This document shows, in pieces, positions 7,762-17,614 of a stretch of DNA of 64,000 bases. The DNA is from Chloroflexota bacterium. GTDB taxonomy: Bacteria; Chloroflexota; Anaerolineae; Promineifilales; Promineifilaceae. Where the stretch lies: contig JAGOMA010000003.1 of NCBI GenBank assembly GCA_017993775.1, positions 62,001-126,000 of the forward strand. The letters run 5' to 3'. The notes beneath the pieces were generated by a model. It made no database searches, was not told the origin of the DNA, and saw only the letters and a list, made by a program, of their open reading frames with translations. Numbering within the stretch: position 1 is the first letter of the stretch; every line of letters begins with the position of its first letter. Made by a program: the position numbers and the translations under genes.

Positions 7762-9270
7762 TTAGCCGCGAATTTGCGCTATCACCCGGTTCAGCGCCCT
7801 CTTGCGGGCTAAATTGTCCTGTTCGTTTTCTAAAGTTACCGGCGGCGCGGCGCGCACCTCGCACTCTGTCGGCTTTAAGGGACAGCGTTCACACGTCTCG
7901 TTGATAACCACCTGGGCGATTGTGGGGTCCGCCACAAACCGCACCGTCCGATCCAGGTCCGGCGTCAGGCGAAAACCCACCGTCACGCTGCTGTTTACCC
8001 CTGGCGACAAAATGAGCGACCGGGCAAATCCAAACGCCAGATACCGATCATTTGAATCCAAAAAGCGCGAAATGTGTACTTCCGGCGGCGGGAAGAGATC
8101 TGTGCTGCCCGCCGATTGGCGATCGGCCATTTCTCGTAGAAGGCGCACCGACAACCAGCGGCGGCAGTAATGCTCTTGCAAGCCCAGCCCGCTAGGCACA
8201 TTCAATTGGTTCATATTCAGGTGTTTGATGAGTTTGTAATCGTCGCCTTCCTGATGATAGCGCAAAAAATGGATGGGAATGCCAAAATGCTGCGGGATCA
8301 GTTCGCTGAACCGGTAAAACAGCATCTCCGGCGTGACGTCGTAGCGAGTTAGCATGTCCACCAAAGGCTGCGGATCCCAGGTTTCCAGCGCAAAAAAGGC
8401 TTCCAGGTCGGATAAAATGGCGGCGCGAGGCAGCAGCAGCGCGCCGCCAAAATAAGCGGCGCGAAAATCATTTAAAAGCTGCCCAAAAGATTTTACTTCG
8501 TCCGGCGTGGAAGTCTGTGAGCGTTCTTTGATGTTTAGATAGTGGTAACCCAGTTCGCGGGCTAACAAAAATTTGATCTGGCGGGAATAGAGACGGCCGT
8601 TCACCAACAAATGTGGTCGATTTCCGGGTACATACACCGAACGAAACGCCGACAACTGCGCGTCGCGGTTGATCGTTTCATAATCCAGTTGATACCCGTA
8701 GTCCCTTGTTAAAATGTTTTCCAGCGCATTCAGAGAAACCGACGTATGAGAGCCAAAGTTGTGGGCCTGGCCAAAATCGGCCGTAAAGGCCAGGGCCGCG
8801 TCTTCCAAATCCTGAAAATAGTTTTCGTGGATTTCCTGATAAGACCGCAGCGCCGCGCGCAAAAAATCGACCTCTTTCACATCATACCGGCGAATCATTT
8901 CCAAAATGGCGTGCAGCAGCGCGCTGGCGCGTTCCGGCTCGCGGGTGAGCAAATTCACCAGATCGCCCGCTTCCAGACCAAACTCGCCGAACGGGAATTT
9001 TTGCAAGATGGTTGAGGAGAGGGTGGATTCAAGATACGTCAGCGACGGGGCAAGTTTGATGGAAACCATGTCATCATATTCTTTGCCCAGGGTTTCGGCG
9101 ATCTTGATGATTTTGTCGGCACGGGGATATTTACGCCCTTTTTCGATTTCCGTGACGTAAGACGGCGAGAGATCGCATTGAGAAGCAAACTCCGACAGGG
9201 TTAACCCATTTTCTGTACGCGCCTGGCGTACTTTCATGCCAAAAATGATATTCACCAAATTGGGACTCAT
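7762..9270 (-). CDS. RamB-like XRE/ImmA-type regulator of acetate or short-chain fatty acid metabolism
   Basis: The 502-residue protein begins with an XRE helix-turn-helix (residues about 12-68, VRQARTENGLTLSEFA and LSPSYVTEIEKGRKYP), then a long helical region, an ImmA/IrrE-like segment (FLLARELGYHYLNIKERS, the metal motif is degenerate) and a DUF2083-type C-terminus with CERCPLKPTEC. This order is that of RamB, which controls aceA and aceB in Corynebacterium. Start ATG 9270 is preferred over 9324 because AAGG lies seven bases upstream and the HTH then begins normally. It is divergent from aceB, with two matching inverted repeats in between, so direct control of the glyoxylate shunt and possibly of itself is likely. 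Cofactor or ligand is probably an acyl-CoA, by family. Confidence 0.82.
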   Translation of the reverse strand: MSPNLVNIIFGMKVRQARTENGLTLSEFASQCDLSPSYVTEIEKGRKYPRADKIIKIAETLGKEYDDMVSIKLAPSLTYLESTLSSTILQKFPFGEFGLEAGDLVNLLTREPERASALLHAILEMIRRYDVKEVDFLRAALRSYQEIHENYFQDLEDAALAFTADFGQAHNFGSHTSVSLNALENILTRDYGYQLDYETINRDAQLSAFRSVYVPGNRPHLLVNGRLYSRQIKFLLARELGYHYLNIKERSQTSTPDEVKSFGQLLNDFRAAYFGGALLLPRAAILSDLEAFFALETWDPQPLVDMLTRYDVTPEMLFYRFSELIPQHFGIPIHFLRYHQEGDDYKLIKHLNMNQLNVPSGLGLQEHYCRRWLSVRLLREMADRQSAGSTDLFPPPEVHISRFLDSNDRYLAFGFARSLILSPGVNSSVTVGFRLTPDLDRTVRFVADPTIAQVVINETCERCPLKPTECEVRAAPPVTLENEQDNLARKRALNRVIAQIRG

Positions 9271-9482
9271 GTTGTTTGCCTTTTCGTTTATCCGGCCAAC
9301 CGGCGTGCTGGCAAAATGCGCCAACCGCGTCGGAATCTGCCGATCTTTTTATGACGCAGTGCGCCAATTTGTGACATTCGTCAGCGCAAATCGGGAAGTT
9401 TGGACTACGCTACGGCCGTTCCATTCCCGTATCATCAAGGAATATTTTGTGGAACCCGTTGTGCATCACACCGAGCAAATCC

Positions 9483-9503
9483 AGCGAATTTTCACGATTC
9501 GCT
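9483..9503. promoter_or_regulatory. Inverted repeat upstream of aceB promoter (operator candidate 1)
   Basis: AGCGAAT (9483-9489) and ATTCGCT (9497-9503) form an inverted repeat with a 7-base spacer, ending 18 bases before the aceB -35 element. It shares its half-site with the second repeat at 9561-9578. Confidence 0.65.
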
Positions 9504-9521
9504 AAAGTTTACCACAAAGGG

Positions 9522-9549
9522 TTGACAAGATAATTTTCCCGATTATACT
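9522..9549 (+). promoter_or_regulatory. aceB promoter
   Basis: TTGACA at 9522-9527 and TATACT at 9544-9549, 16-base spacer: a near-consensus housekeeping promoter. Predicted start near 9556, giving a leader of about 120 bases before ATG 9676. Confidence 0.75.
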
Positions 9550-9560
9550 TGTTTTCACGT

Positions 9561-9578
9561 TTAGCGAAAATTCGCTAA
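9561..9578. promoter_or_regulatory. Inverted repeat at the aceB transcription start (operator candidate 2)
   Basis: TTAGCGAA (9561-9568), AA, TTCGCTAA (9571-9578): perfect 8-base arms just downstream of the -10. Binding here would block initiation. Same half-site as 9483-9503, which suggests cooperative binding of the divergent RamB-like regulator across the promoter. Confidence 0.7.
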
Positions 9579-9675
9579 GAGTAATTTTACACCATTCGGA
9601 GCCGTTTTGCTACTGGAATCAAGATTCCTTTTCCCCTCTAGTTCTGTTTGTTAGCAAAGCAAGGAGAAGTTGTTC

Positions 9676-11259
9676 ATGAAAGAAGTCACCGTCACGGGAG
9701 CCATGTCCCCAGAATTTGAGACGATTCTAACGCCGGAAGCGCTGGCCTTTGTGCTCAGTCTGGAACAAGCTTTTGGCCAACGCCGCCGCGAACTGCTGGC
9801 CCGCCGCAATGAGCGCCAGGCAGCCATCGACAACGGCCAGATGCCCGACTTTTTGCCGGAAACGGCCGTCATCCGCAGCAGTGACTGGACCGTCGCCCCC
9901 ATACCCACTGACCTCCAAGACCGCCGCGTAGAAATCACCGGCCCGGTCGACCGCAAGATGATCATCAACGCCCTCAACTCCGGCGCCAGCGTTTTCATGG
10001 CCGATTTTGAAGATTCGCACTCTCCCACCTGGCAGGCCACCCTTGAAGGGCAACTCAACCTGCGCGACGCCGTACGCCGCACCATTACCTACAGCGACCC
10101 CAATTCCGGCAAATTTTATGAACTCAACAAGAAAACGGCCGTACTCATGGTCCGTCCGCGCGGCTGGCATTTGGAAGAAAAGCATGTGCTGCTAAACGGC
10201 CGTGCCATCTCCGCTTCGCTGTTCGATTTCGGCCTCTACTTCTATCACAACGTCCACGCCCTGCTGGATAGGGGCACCGGCCCTTACTTCTACCTGCCCA
10301 AACTGGAAAGCCACCTGGAAGCCCGCCTCTGGAATGATGTCTTCAACATGGCCCAAGACGAACTGGGCATCCCGCGCGGCACCATCCGCGCCACCGTCCT
10401 CATCGAAAACATCATGGTCACCTTTGAGATGGACGAAATTTTGTGGGAACTCAAAGACCACTCCGCCGGTCTGAACTGCGGCCGTTGGGACTACATCTTC
10501 AGCATCATCCGCAAATTCCGCAACTACCCCAACTTCGTCATGCCCGACCGCGCCCAGGTCACCATGACCACCCACATGATGCACTCCTACTCGCTGCTAA
10601 CCATCAAGACCTGCCACCGGCGCGGCATCCACGCCATGGGCGGCATGGCGGCGCAAATTCCCATCAAAAGCGACCCGGAAGCCAACGAAAAAGCGCTGGC
10701 CAAAGTGCGCGCCGACAAAGTACGCGAAGCCAAAGACGGCCACGACGGCACCTGGGTGGCCCACCCCGGCCTGGTGCAGATCGCCAAAGAGGAATTCGAC
10801 CACTACATGCCCACACCCAACCAGATTTTCCGCACGCGGGAAGACGTACAGGTCACCACGGCCGATTTGCTAACCGTACCGCAAGGAACCATCACCGAAG
10901 AAGGGCTGCGCACCAACATCGACGTGGGCATTTTGTACATGTCGGCCTGGCTGGATGGCAACGGCTGCGTACCCATTTACAACCTGATGGAAGATGCGGC
11001 CACGGCCGAAATTTCCCGCTCACAGTTATGGCAGTGGGTCAATAACGACAACGCAGTGCTGACAGACGGCCGTCCTGTCAACAAAGCCCTCTACCGCGAA
11101 ATCGCCCCCACCGTCCTGGCCGACATCAAAGCGCGTGTGGGCGAAGAAGCCTTCGCCCAAGGCAAATACCATCTGGCCGCCGAATTGTTCGAAAAACTGA
11201 TCACCGACGACCACTTCACCGATTTTCTCACGCTGACGGCGTACGAATATTTGAATTGA
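9676..11259 (+). CDS. aceB: Malate synthase A
   Basis: Condenses glyoxylate with acetyl-CoA to malate, second step of the glyoxylate shunt. The 527-residue product matches malate synthase A in length and motifs: [14 protein letters not shown] (catalytic arginine near residue 160), [20 protein letters not shown] (Mg-binding Glu), [37 protein letters not shown] and the C-terminal [25 protein letters not shown] with the catalytic Asp. ATG 9676 has AAGGAG at 9661-9666; a TTG six bases earlier is less likely. The aceA gene follows 84 bases later in the same direction. Regulation is probably by the divergent RamB-like protein. Five HIP octamers are present. Confidence 0.95.
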   Translation: MKEVTVTGAMSPEFETILTPEALAFVLSLEQAFGQRRRELLARRNERQAAIDNGQMPDFLPETAVIRSSDWTVAPIPTDLQDRRVEITGPVDRKMIINALNSGASVFMADFEDSHSPTWQATLEGQLNLRDAVRRTITYSDPNSGKFYELNKKTAVLMVRPRGWHLEEKHVLLNGRAISASLFDFGLYFYHNVHALLDRGTGPYFYLPKLESHLEARLWNDVFNMAQDELGIPRGTIRATVLIENIMVTFEMDEILWELKDHSAGLNCGRWDYIFSIIRKFRNYPNFVMPDRAQVTMTTHMMHSYSLLTIKTCHRRGIHAMGGMAAQIPIKSDPEANEKALAKVRADKVREAKDGHDGTWVAHPGLVQIAKEEFDHYMPTPNQIFRTREDVQVTTADLLTVPQGTITEEGLRTNIDVGILYMSAWLDGNGCVPIYNLMEDAATAEISRSQLWQWVNNDNAVLTDGRPVNKALYREIAPTVLADIKARVGEEAFAQGKYHLAAELFEKLITDDHFTDFLTLTAYEYLN

Positions 11260-11343
11260 TAGAGATAGAGCGTGCTACGCTACACGCTACACTCTTTCTT
11301 TTGGGAGCCTTGTTTTTAATTAAAATTTATGGAGGAATGAACC

Positions 11344-12666
11344 ATGCGTACATATGCAGTTGATGCGGTAAAAAATGATTGGCAATTTAACAAACGGTGG
11401 GCGGATATTAAACGGCCGTACTCCGCAGAAGACGTCGTCCGCCTGCGCGGAACCGTCCAGATCGAATATACTCTGGCTCGCATGGGCGCCGAGCGCCTCT
11501 GGCAGCTGCTGCACGAAGAAAAATACGTCCATGCCCTGGGCGCACTCACCGGCAATCAGGCGGTGCAGATGGTTCAGGCCGGCCTCAAAGCCATCTACCT
11601 CAGCGGCTGGCAGGTAGCCGCCGACGCCAACGTCGCCGCCCAAACCTACCCCGACCAGAGCCTTTACCCGGCCAACAGCGCCCCGGCGCTCGTCCAACGC
11701 ATCAACAACGCCCTCCAACGCGCCGACCAGATCTACCACGTAGACAACAAAAACGGCGTCTACTGGTTCGCGCCCATCGTTGCCGACGCCGAATCAGGGT
11801 TTGGCGGCCCCCTGAACGCCTACGAACTGACCAAATCGTTCATCGAAGCCGGAGCAGCGGCCGTACACTTTGAAGACCAACTCTCCTCGGCCAAAAAATG
11901 CGGCCACATGGGCGGCAAAGTGCTGGTTCCCACACGCGAAGCCGTGCAAAAATTGATCGCGGCCCGTCTGGCCGCCGATGTCATGGGCGTGCCGACTCTC
12001 ATCGTCGCCCGCACCGACGCCGATGCCGCCAACCTCATCACCAGCGACATCGACGACAACGACAAACCGTTCATCACCGGCGAACGCTCCGTTGAGGGAT
12101 ACTACTATACTCAAGCCGGACTGGATCAGGCCATTGCTCGCGGTCTGGCTTACGCGCCTTACGCCGACATCGTCTGGTGCGAAACATCGCACCCGGACCT
12201 GGAACAGGCCCGCCAATTCGCCGCCGCCATCCACGCCAAGTTCCCCGGCAAGATGCTGGCTTACAACTGCTCGCCATCTTTCAACTGGCAGCTCAATCTG
12301 GACGAGGAAACCATCGCCAACTTCCAGAAAGAGTTGGGCGAGATGGGGTATGCTTTCCAATTTGTGACTCTGGCCGGTTTCCACAACCTGAATGCCGGTA
12401 TGTTCGAATTGGCGCTAGGCTATCGTGATGAAGGGATGGCCGCGTATGCCCGATTCCAACAAAAAGAATTCCAGATGCAAAAAGAACATGGGTTCCGGGC
12501 CATCAAACACCAGTCCTTTGTCGGGGCGGGCTACTTTGACGAAGTGCAAATGGTGATCAGCCATGGTGAATCATCTACGGTGGCCTTAAAAGGCTCCACC
12601 GAGGAAGAGCAGTTCACGGCCGGCAAAGGCAATGGCAACGGCAAAGCCGCTCCGGCGCATGCCTGA
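11344..12666 (+). CDS. aceA: Isocitrate lyase
   Basis: Splits isocitrate into glyoxylate and succinate, first step of the glyoxylate shunt, allowing growth on acetate or fatty acids. The 440-residue product has the catalytic loop [10 protein letters not shown] with Cys186, the DAESGFGG Mg-binding segment, [11 protein letters not shown], and [11 protein letters not shown]. Strong GGAGG at 11331-11335 precedes ATG 11344. The C-terminus ends in a low-complexity [14 protein letters not shown] tail not seen in the core family. The gap from aceB contains repeated CTACGCTACACGCTACAC but no clear terminator, so co-transcription is plausible. A strong terminator lies just downstream. Only one HIP octamer (11417) occurs in this conserved gene. 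Confidence 0.96.
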   Translation: MRTYAVDAVKNDWQFNKRWADIKRPYSAEDVVRLRGTVQIEYTLARMGAERLWQLLHEEKYVHALGALTGNQAVQMVQAGLKAIYLSGWQVAADANVAAQTYPDQSLYPANSAPALVQRINNALQRADQIYHVDNKNGVYWFAPIVADAESGFGGPLNAYELTKSFIEAGAAAVHFEDQLSSAKKCGHMGGKVLVPTREAVQKLIAARLAADVMGVPTLIVARTDADAANLITSDIDDNDKPFITGERSVEGYYYTQAGLDQAIARGLAYAPYADIVWCETSHPDLEQARQFAAAIHAKFPGKMLAYNCSPSFNWQLNLDEETIANFQKELGEMGYAFQFVTLAGFHNLNAGMFELALGYRDEGMAAYARFQQKEFQMQKEHGFRAIKHQSFVGAGYFDEVQMVISHGESSTVALKGSTEEEQFTAGKGNGNGKAAPAHA

Positions 12667-12687
12667 TAAAACGTTGATTTAAATTAG

Positions 12688-12727
12688 AAAAAGGGGGTTA
12701 GCCGTGGCCACGACTAACCCCCTTTTT
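12688..12727. terminator. Bidirectional rho-independent terminator
   Basis: AAAAAGGGGGTTAG (12688-12701) pairs with CTAACCCCCTTTTT (12714-12727); the loop contains the inner palindrome CGTGGCCACG. It ends aceA and, in reverse, the convergent DUF2207 gene. Confidence 0.9.
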
Positions 12728-12752
12728 ATGTGCCATTACCAAAGATTCTCAG

Positions 12753-14474
12753 TTATCCGGCGCCGCTGGCTCCGCCGCCAGCCGCACCCGCGCCGGCCGC
12801 CCCGGCTCCGCCGGCCGCGCTGCCGCCAGAAGACGACGTGGCCGCCGACATAGCCACAAAAACGGCCATGTGGTGGCTGGCATCCGTTGTAGACAACACG
12901 TGAAAGTAAGGCGGGAGTTTGTTCCAACCCTTTTTTTCAAAATGTTTGGCCCATGGGTGAAGCAGGCCAAAACTGGCCGCATAAGGCAAAAATTGCTCAA
13001 ACATATCCGGGCTGCCGACCGCTTCTTTGCCTTTGCTGACATTTGTCAGGTGTTTGGCGAAGGCTTTCCAGGCAACGGCCGTATCCATGCCTTCATCGGA
13101 CAGCGGTGAAAAAGACGCGCCTGAGATTAACGCCACAACCGCCAACAAAAACACACTGCCAACTACAGCTAACGGACCCATGCCGATTATGCTGCTCAAG
13201 ATGCCGGCCAAAAGCACACCCGCCATGCCAAAGGCTAACAACAGGCCGCCACCCACCAATAGGTTTCGCCGCACCCGTTTACGCGCTGCGCTAAAATAAC
13301 CGGCCTCTTCCAGCTCGGTCTGCAGCGCTTTTTTGTATTTGTCCCACTGCGATGAGGTCACGCGGCCGCTCAGTTCCGAGATGCGCACTTGCTCGACGCG
13401 CCCTTTTTTGGTTTCAAAGAGCAAATCCAACAGGCCCTCTTCATGAGACAACAGGTTAGACGGCCGTTGCACCATCTGCACCACAAAGTCATGCTCCCGA
13501 TACCACTTTTTCTCTGCCAGTTCGTCAATGCGCAGCACCCTGCGAGCGGCCAGGTCAAACATCGTGCCCAAAGCATTGGCCCAGGTCGGGCTGGCCGATT
13601 CGGCCGTCATGGCGCCCGCAGCGCCTGGCCTTAAATCGCCGGGCGGATTGTAGATCGTCTGTTTGCTCATCACTCGGGATGTACTGTGTTGCCGCCAATA
13701 AGCCACAAGGCCGCCCAATCCGCCAACAAACACCAGCGCCGCCAAAGCCAGCCAATAAGGCATTTGGGCTTGCTGCGCCTCTCGCGCTGCCGCGCGGGCT
13801 TGCTCGGCTGTTTGCCAGGCCGGGGGCGCAGAGATCAGGCTGCCCGGCGTAAACGACATGCCCACGACCAGAGGAGAATTGGGCTGTAAACTCGCCGTTT
13901 GGAAGCGCACTGTGCCGGATTGCTGGCTGATTTGCGCCTCGCCGGCGTAGACTTTAGGTTCAGCGAGTAAGGCGGTGGAGGAAGGATAGTGAACGGCCGT
14001 TTCAGTGCTGCCAATCGCATACTCATATTCGTCCGGCAAAGCCTGCCACAACAAAACATCCGCAGCCGCTTCCTGGCGCACTACGCCATACGCCCGATAA
14101 GTCAGTACGAAGGAACGCGTAGCGTTGCTGGTTGTTTCCAGATGCCAGGTCACGCGCATAGGATCCCCGCTCTCAATCTCCACCTGCCCGGCGTTTGTAC
14201 CGTTGGCGTATGGCACGCCATCCACGCTGACGCTGAGGATTTGCACGCCATCGGTTTGGTCTGTGGGCAGATCACGAAATACAAACGTAAACGGCCCGCC
14301 GACAAAATCAAAAACAACGGTCTCGGTAATCAGCAGCGAACCGCCTTCCTCAACCGTAATATCGACATCAAACCGCTCCGCGCTGTACGCTTTTTCCTGC
14401 GCTTGCGCCACGCCCATCGATAAGCCCAGCGCCAGCAAGACGATGACGCTAACCCACCTTTGACGCTTTTTCAT
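12753..14474 (-). CDS. DUF2207 domain membrane protein
   Basis: A 573-residue envelope protein. It has a signal peptide (KKRQRWVSVIVLLALGLSMG then AQA cleavage region), an extracytoplasmic beta-rich DUF2207 domain (about residues 30-240), a membrane segment (YWLALAALVFVGGLGGLVAY), a cytoplasmic region beginning TIYNPPGDLRPG, then two further membrane segments (LLVGGGLLLAFGMAGVL and MGPLAVVGSVFLLAVV) and a C-terminal cytoplasmic domain. The last 30 residues are almost only Gly, Ala and Ser, usual for this family. AGGAG precedes ATG 14474. Function of DUF2207 proteins is unknown. It appears to be a single-gene unit. Confidence 0.8.
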   Translation of the reverse strand: MKKRQRWVSVIVLLALGLSMGVAQAQEKAYSAERFDVDITVEEGGSLLITETVVFDFVGGPFTFVFRDLPTDQTDGVQILSVSVDGVPYANGTNAGQVEIESGDPMRVTWHLETTSNATRSFVLTYRAYGVVRQEAAADVLLWQALPDEYEYAIGSTETAVHYPSSTALLAEPKVYAGEAQISQQSGTVRFQTASLQPNSPLVVGMSFTPGSLISAPPAWQTAEQARAAAREAQQAQMPYWLALAALVFVGGLGGLVAYWRQHSTSRVMSKQTIYNPPGDLRPGAAGAMTAESASPTWANALGTMFDLAARRVLRIDELAEKKWYREHDFVVQMVQRPSNLLSHEEGLLDLLFETKKGRVEQVRISELSGRVTSSQWDKYKKALQTELEEAGYFSAARKRVRRNLLVGGGLLLAFGMAGVLLAGILSSIIGMGPLAVVGSVFLLAVVALISGASFSPLSDEGMDTAVAWKAFAKHLTNVSKGKEAVGSPDMFEQFLPYAASFGLLHPWAKHFEKKGWNKLPPYFHVLSTTDASHHMAVFVAMSAATSSSGGSAAGGAGAAGAGAAGGGASGAG

Positions 14475-14638
14475 TTGAACTCCTACTTGAATTGTTCATT
14501 GGCGGCCAAATCAAACGCTTACCGCCAACACCCGATAAATTTTTATGCAGCGAATATCTGTATAGCTACATCAATTTTATATACGCAATTTTTGATGTGC
14601 CTGTTGCGCCCAGAAAGGCAAGTCGGTGATTGATCGCG

Positions 14639-17614
14639 CTAATTTTTGATCAGGGCGTCGCGCAGCACTTCCGCCGGGTGGAGGGCGGAACGGCCGTTTC
14701 CCCCATGCCCAATTTGCTGCCGGCAGCTCACGCCCGCCGCCACAATGATCGTATCCGGCGTGGCCGCTTGCACGGCCGGCAGCAGCCGCCGCTCCGCCAT
14801 CTGCCGCGAAATCTCATAATGTTCCACCTCGTAACCAAACGACCCGGCCATGCCGCAGCAGCCAGAATCCACTTCGGTCACATGATAATTTGGCGGCAGG
14901 CTGAGCATTCGTTTGCTCGGTTCCGTGCCGACCAGTGCTTTCTGGTGACAGTGCCCGTGCAGCAGCAGTTCACGCGGCTCCTCGGTAAATGTCAACGTCA
15001 AATTGCCTTCGTCGGCCAGTTTGGCGATAAATTCTTCGAACGTGTAGGCATGGTCGGCCACTACCTGCGCCTGCGAACTTTGGGGCAGGAGATAGAGGTA
15101 TTCATCGCGCAGTGTCAGCAGGCTGGATGGCTCCAATCCGACGATGGGAATGCCCGCTTCGGCAAACGGGGCCAGCCAGGTGACGGTATCTCGCGCTGCT
15201 GCCCGCGCTTTAGCTACCAGACCTTTGGAGATGGCGGGACGGCCGTCTTCCGTTACAGCCATTGGCAGCACCTCAAACCCGGCCGCCGCCAACACTTCAA
15301 ACGCGGCCATGCCCACCTGAGGATAGTTGTAATTGGTAAACACATCCACAAACAGCACCACTTTCTCTTTTTTGTTGGTTGGCGGGGGTAACGGCCGTGC
15401 CTTAAACCAATTCATAAACGACTCTTGTGCAAAAGGCGGCAGGTCGCGCTGGCGGCTGATGCCCAGGAATTTTTCCATCCCGGCACGAATCACCCGATTG
15501 CGCGTGCCCCAATTGGCCAAAGGAGCCAGCACGCCGCTGCTCAGGCGGCTGTAGCGGCCAATATCGGCAAAAAAACGGGCGCGGCGGGGCACGCCATGCA
15601 CATTGTAATACTGCGCCTGCCATTCAAACTTGATTTTGGCCATATCCACTGCGGACGGACACTCGGCTTTACACGCTTTGCATTCGATGCACAACTCCAT
15701 CGCCGCAGCGATTTGCTCGCCGGTAAAATCTTCGGCGGGCAGATGGCCGGACATGGCCGCCCGGAGCAGGTTGGCCCGCCCGCGAGTGGCGTGCATTTCT
15801 TCGCGTGTAACCATGAAACTGGGGCACATGGTGTCGATGGTGCGTTTGCGGCAAATGCCCGCGCCGTTACACATTTCCACCGCCCGATTAAAGCCGCCAG
15901 ATTCCGTCTGCCCATGTTCGCTGAAATCCAGGTGCGGCGTGAGGGGAATGACGCGATACTCTTCGCCGAACCGTAAATTTTCTGTCATTGGCCCCGCATC
16001 GACAATCGCGCCCGGATTGAAAATGCGCTCCGGGTCGAAGATGTTCTTTACCTGACGATAAAGCCCGTACAGTTCCGGGCCAAAGAATTGTTCATTGAGC
16101 CAACTGCGCGCACGGCCGTCGCCATGTTCGCTGGAAAACGAGCCGCCATACCCGCGCAGCAGCTCCACCGAAAAGCGGCTGATCTGCGGCAGTTTGCGGA
16201 CTTCAGCGGCCAGTTTGGTGTTGATGAGCGGGCGGATGTGGATGCAGCCGGCGCTGGCGTGGGCGTAATAGGCTACTTCCGTGCCCAAATCATTGCAAAA
16301 ACGCTCTACTTTGGTGACATATTCGGCCAGGTGGTCGGCCGGCACAGCGGCGTCTTCGATGAAAGGGATGGGTTTGTGGTCGCCTTTGATGGACATCATG
16401 AGCCCCAGGCCAACTTTACGCACTTTCCAGACGTTGCCTTGCAGGGCAGGGGCATACGCGGGGGTAACGGCCGTGTGCCCAACCGCCTGCTTATCCAAAT
16501 GCGCCACCAATCCTTCCATCTTTGCCCGCAGTTCCGACTCGCTTTCACCGTAAAACTCCGTAATCAGCACACAATTGGGATGCCCTTCGACAAATGTATC
16601 CAGCAGGCGGGCATATTCCGGCACTTCGCGGCACATCGTCAGGCCCAAATTGTCCAGTAATTCCACCGCCGATGGCTCAACTTCCAAAATCGCCGGCACT
16701 GCCGACAGCGCCGTAAACAACGCCGCAAATTGGATAATCGCCACGGCCGTCATCGCGGGACGCGGCACCAGGTTGAGTTTGATCTCGGTCATCACGGCCA
16801 GCGTGCCTTCCGCGCCGCACACCATTTTCGCCAGATTAAACCGCGTATCGACCGGCCATTTGAAATTGAGGCTACGGCCGTCGGCCGTTTCCGCGCCAGC
16901 TATTAGCCGGTCCAGGTTGTAACCGCCACAGCGCCGCCAGTGGCGCGGCGTATGGCTGCGAATCACAGCCTGATGAGCAGGATCAACTGTCAGGTCAACC
17001 ATTTGTTGATACAGGCGGCCTTCCAGACTGCTTAGCCGCTGTTTTTGGCTCAGTTGGTCTGGGGACAGGGCGGAAAAATGCGCCACTGAACCGTCGTTCA
17101 GAATGACGTTCGTTTCTAAAACGTGGTCGGCCGTCATGCCATACAAGATCGAATGCGCGCCGGTAGAGTTGTTGGAGACGATGCCGCCCATAGCGGCGCG
17201 GTTGCTGCTGGCGGGGTCGGGACCAAACTGGAGGGCGAACGGCCGTAGCTGCATATTTAGCTCATCCAACACTATGCCCGGCTGCACGCGCACCCACTGC
17301 TCTTCCTGATTCACTTCCAACACCTGGTTCAGATAGCGCGTGAAGTCAATCACCAGCGCCTCGTTCACGGCCTGGCCGGCCAGGCTGCTGCCGCCGGTGC
17401 GCGCCAGCAGGGCAATCTTATACTCGGCGGCGCATTCTACAGCCGCCTGCACATCATCTACCGTTTGCGGGATGAGCACGCCATGCGGCATAACCTGGTA
17501 GATGCTGGCATCGGTGCTGTACAAAATACGGCTGTAGGCATCAGTGCGCAGGCTGCCGGAGACACGTTTTTGTACAGCATTCAGGAAATCAGGCAGAGCG
17601 GATTCATGGGTCAT
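14639..17614 (-). CDS. FAD-linked oxidase and Fe-S oxidoreductase fusion (YdiJ/D-2-hydroxyacid dehydrogenase type)
   Basis: The 991-residue protein joins a GlcD-like FAD-binding half to a GlpC-like Fe-S half. Residues about 35-215 are the FAD-binding PCMH domain (LARTGGSSLAGQAVNEAL, GIVSNNSTGAHSI), followed by the FAD oxidase C-terminal domain ending FSSEHGDGRARSWLNEQ. Then come two ferredoxin-like clusters (CNGAGICRKRTIDTMCPS; CIECKACKAECP) and a C-terminal cysteine-rich region (GHCHQKALVGTEPSKRML, DSGCCGMAGSFGYE). Such proteins oxidise D-lactate, D-2-hydroxyglutarate or similar acids and pass electrons to quinones. Substrate cannot be named. ATG overlaps the serpin stop by four bases. Six or more HIP copies occur. 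Confidence 0.85.
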   Translation of the reverse strand: MTHESALPDFLNAVQKRVSGSLRTDAYSRILYSTDASIYQVMPHGVLIPQTVDDVQAAVECAAEYKIALLARTGGSSLAGQAVNEALVIDFTRYLNQVLEVNQEEQWVRVQPGIVLDELNMQLRPFALQFGPDPASSNRAAMGGIVSNNSTGAHSILYGMTADHVLETNVILNDGSVAHFSALSPDQLSQKQRLSSLEGRLYQQMVDLTVDPAHQAVIRSHTPRHWRRCGGYNLDRLIAGAETADGRSLNFKWPVDTRFNLAKMVCGAEGTLAVMTEIKLNLVPRPAMTAVAIIQFAALFTALSAVPAILEVEPSAVELLDNLGLTMCREVPEYARLLDTFVEGHPNCVLITEFYGESESELRAKMEGLVAHLDKQAVGHTAVTPAYAPALQGNVWKVRKVGLGLMMSIKGDHKPIPFIEDAAVPADHLAEYVTKVERFCNDLGTEVAYYAHASAGCIHIRPLINTKLAAEVRKLPQISRFSVELLRGYGGSFSSEHGDGRARSWLNEQFFGPELYGLYRQVKNIFDPERIFNPGAIVDAGPMTENLRFGEEYRVIPLTPHLDFSEHGQTESGGFNRAVEMCNGAGICRKRTIDTMCPSFMVTREEMHATRGRANLLRAAMSGHLPAEDFTGEQIAAAMELCIECKACKAECPSAVDMAKIKFEWQAQYYNVHGVPRRARFFADIGRYSRLSSGVLAPLANWGTRNRVIRAGMEKFLGISRQRDLPPFAQESFMNWFKARPLPPPTNKKEKVVLFVDVFTNYNYPQVGMAAFEVLAAAGFEVLPMAVTEDGRPAISKGLVAKARAAARDTVTWLAPFAEAGIPIVGLEPSSLLTLRDEYLYLLPQSSQAQVVADHAYTFEEFIAKLADEGNLTLTFTEEPRELLLHGHCHQKALVGTEPSKRMLSLPPNYHVTEVDSGCCGMAGSFGYEVEHYEISRQMAERRLLPAVQAATPDTIIVAAGVSCRQQIGHGGNGRSALHPAEVLRDALIKN

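Noticed and set aside
10443-11045. 200-residue plus-strand frame inside aceB
   Set aside because: Out-of-frame shadow of malate synthase, rich in His/Arg/Pro.
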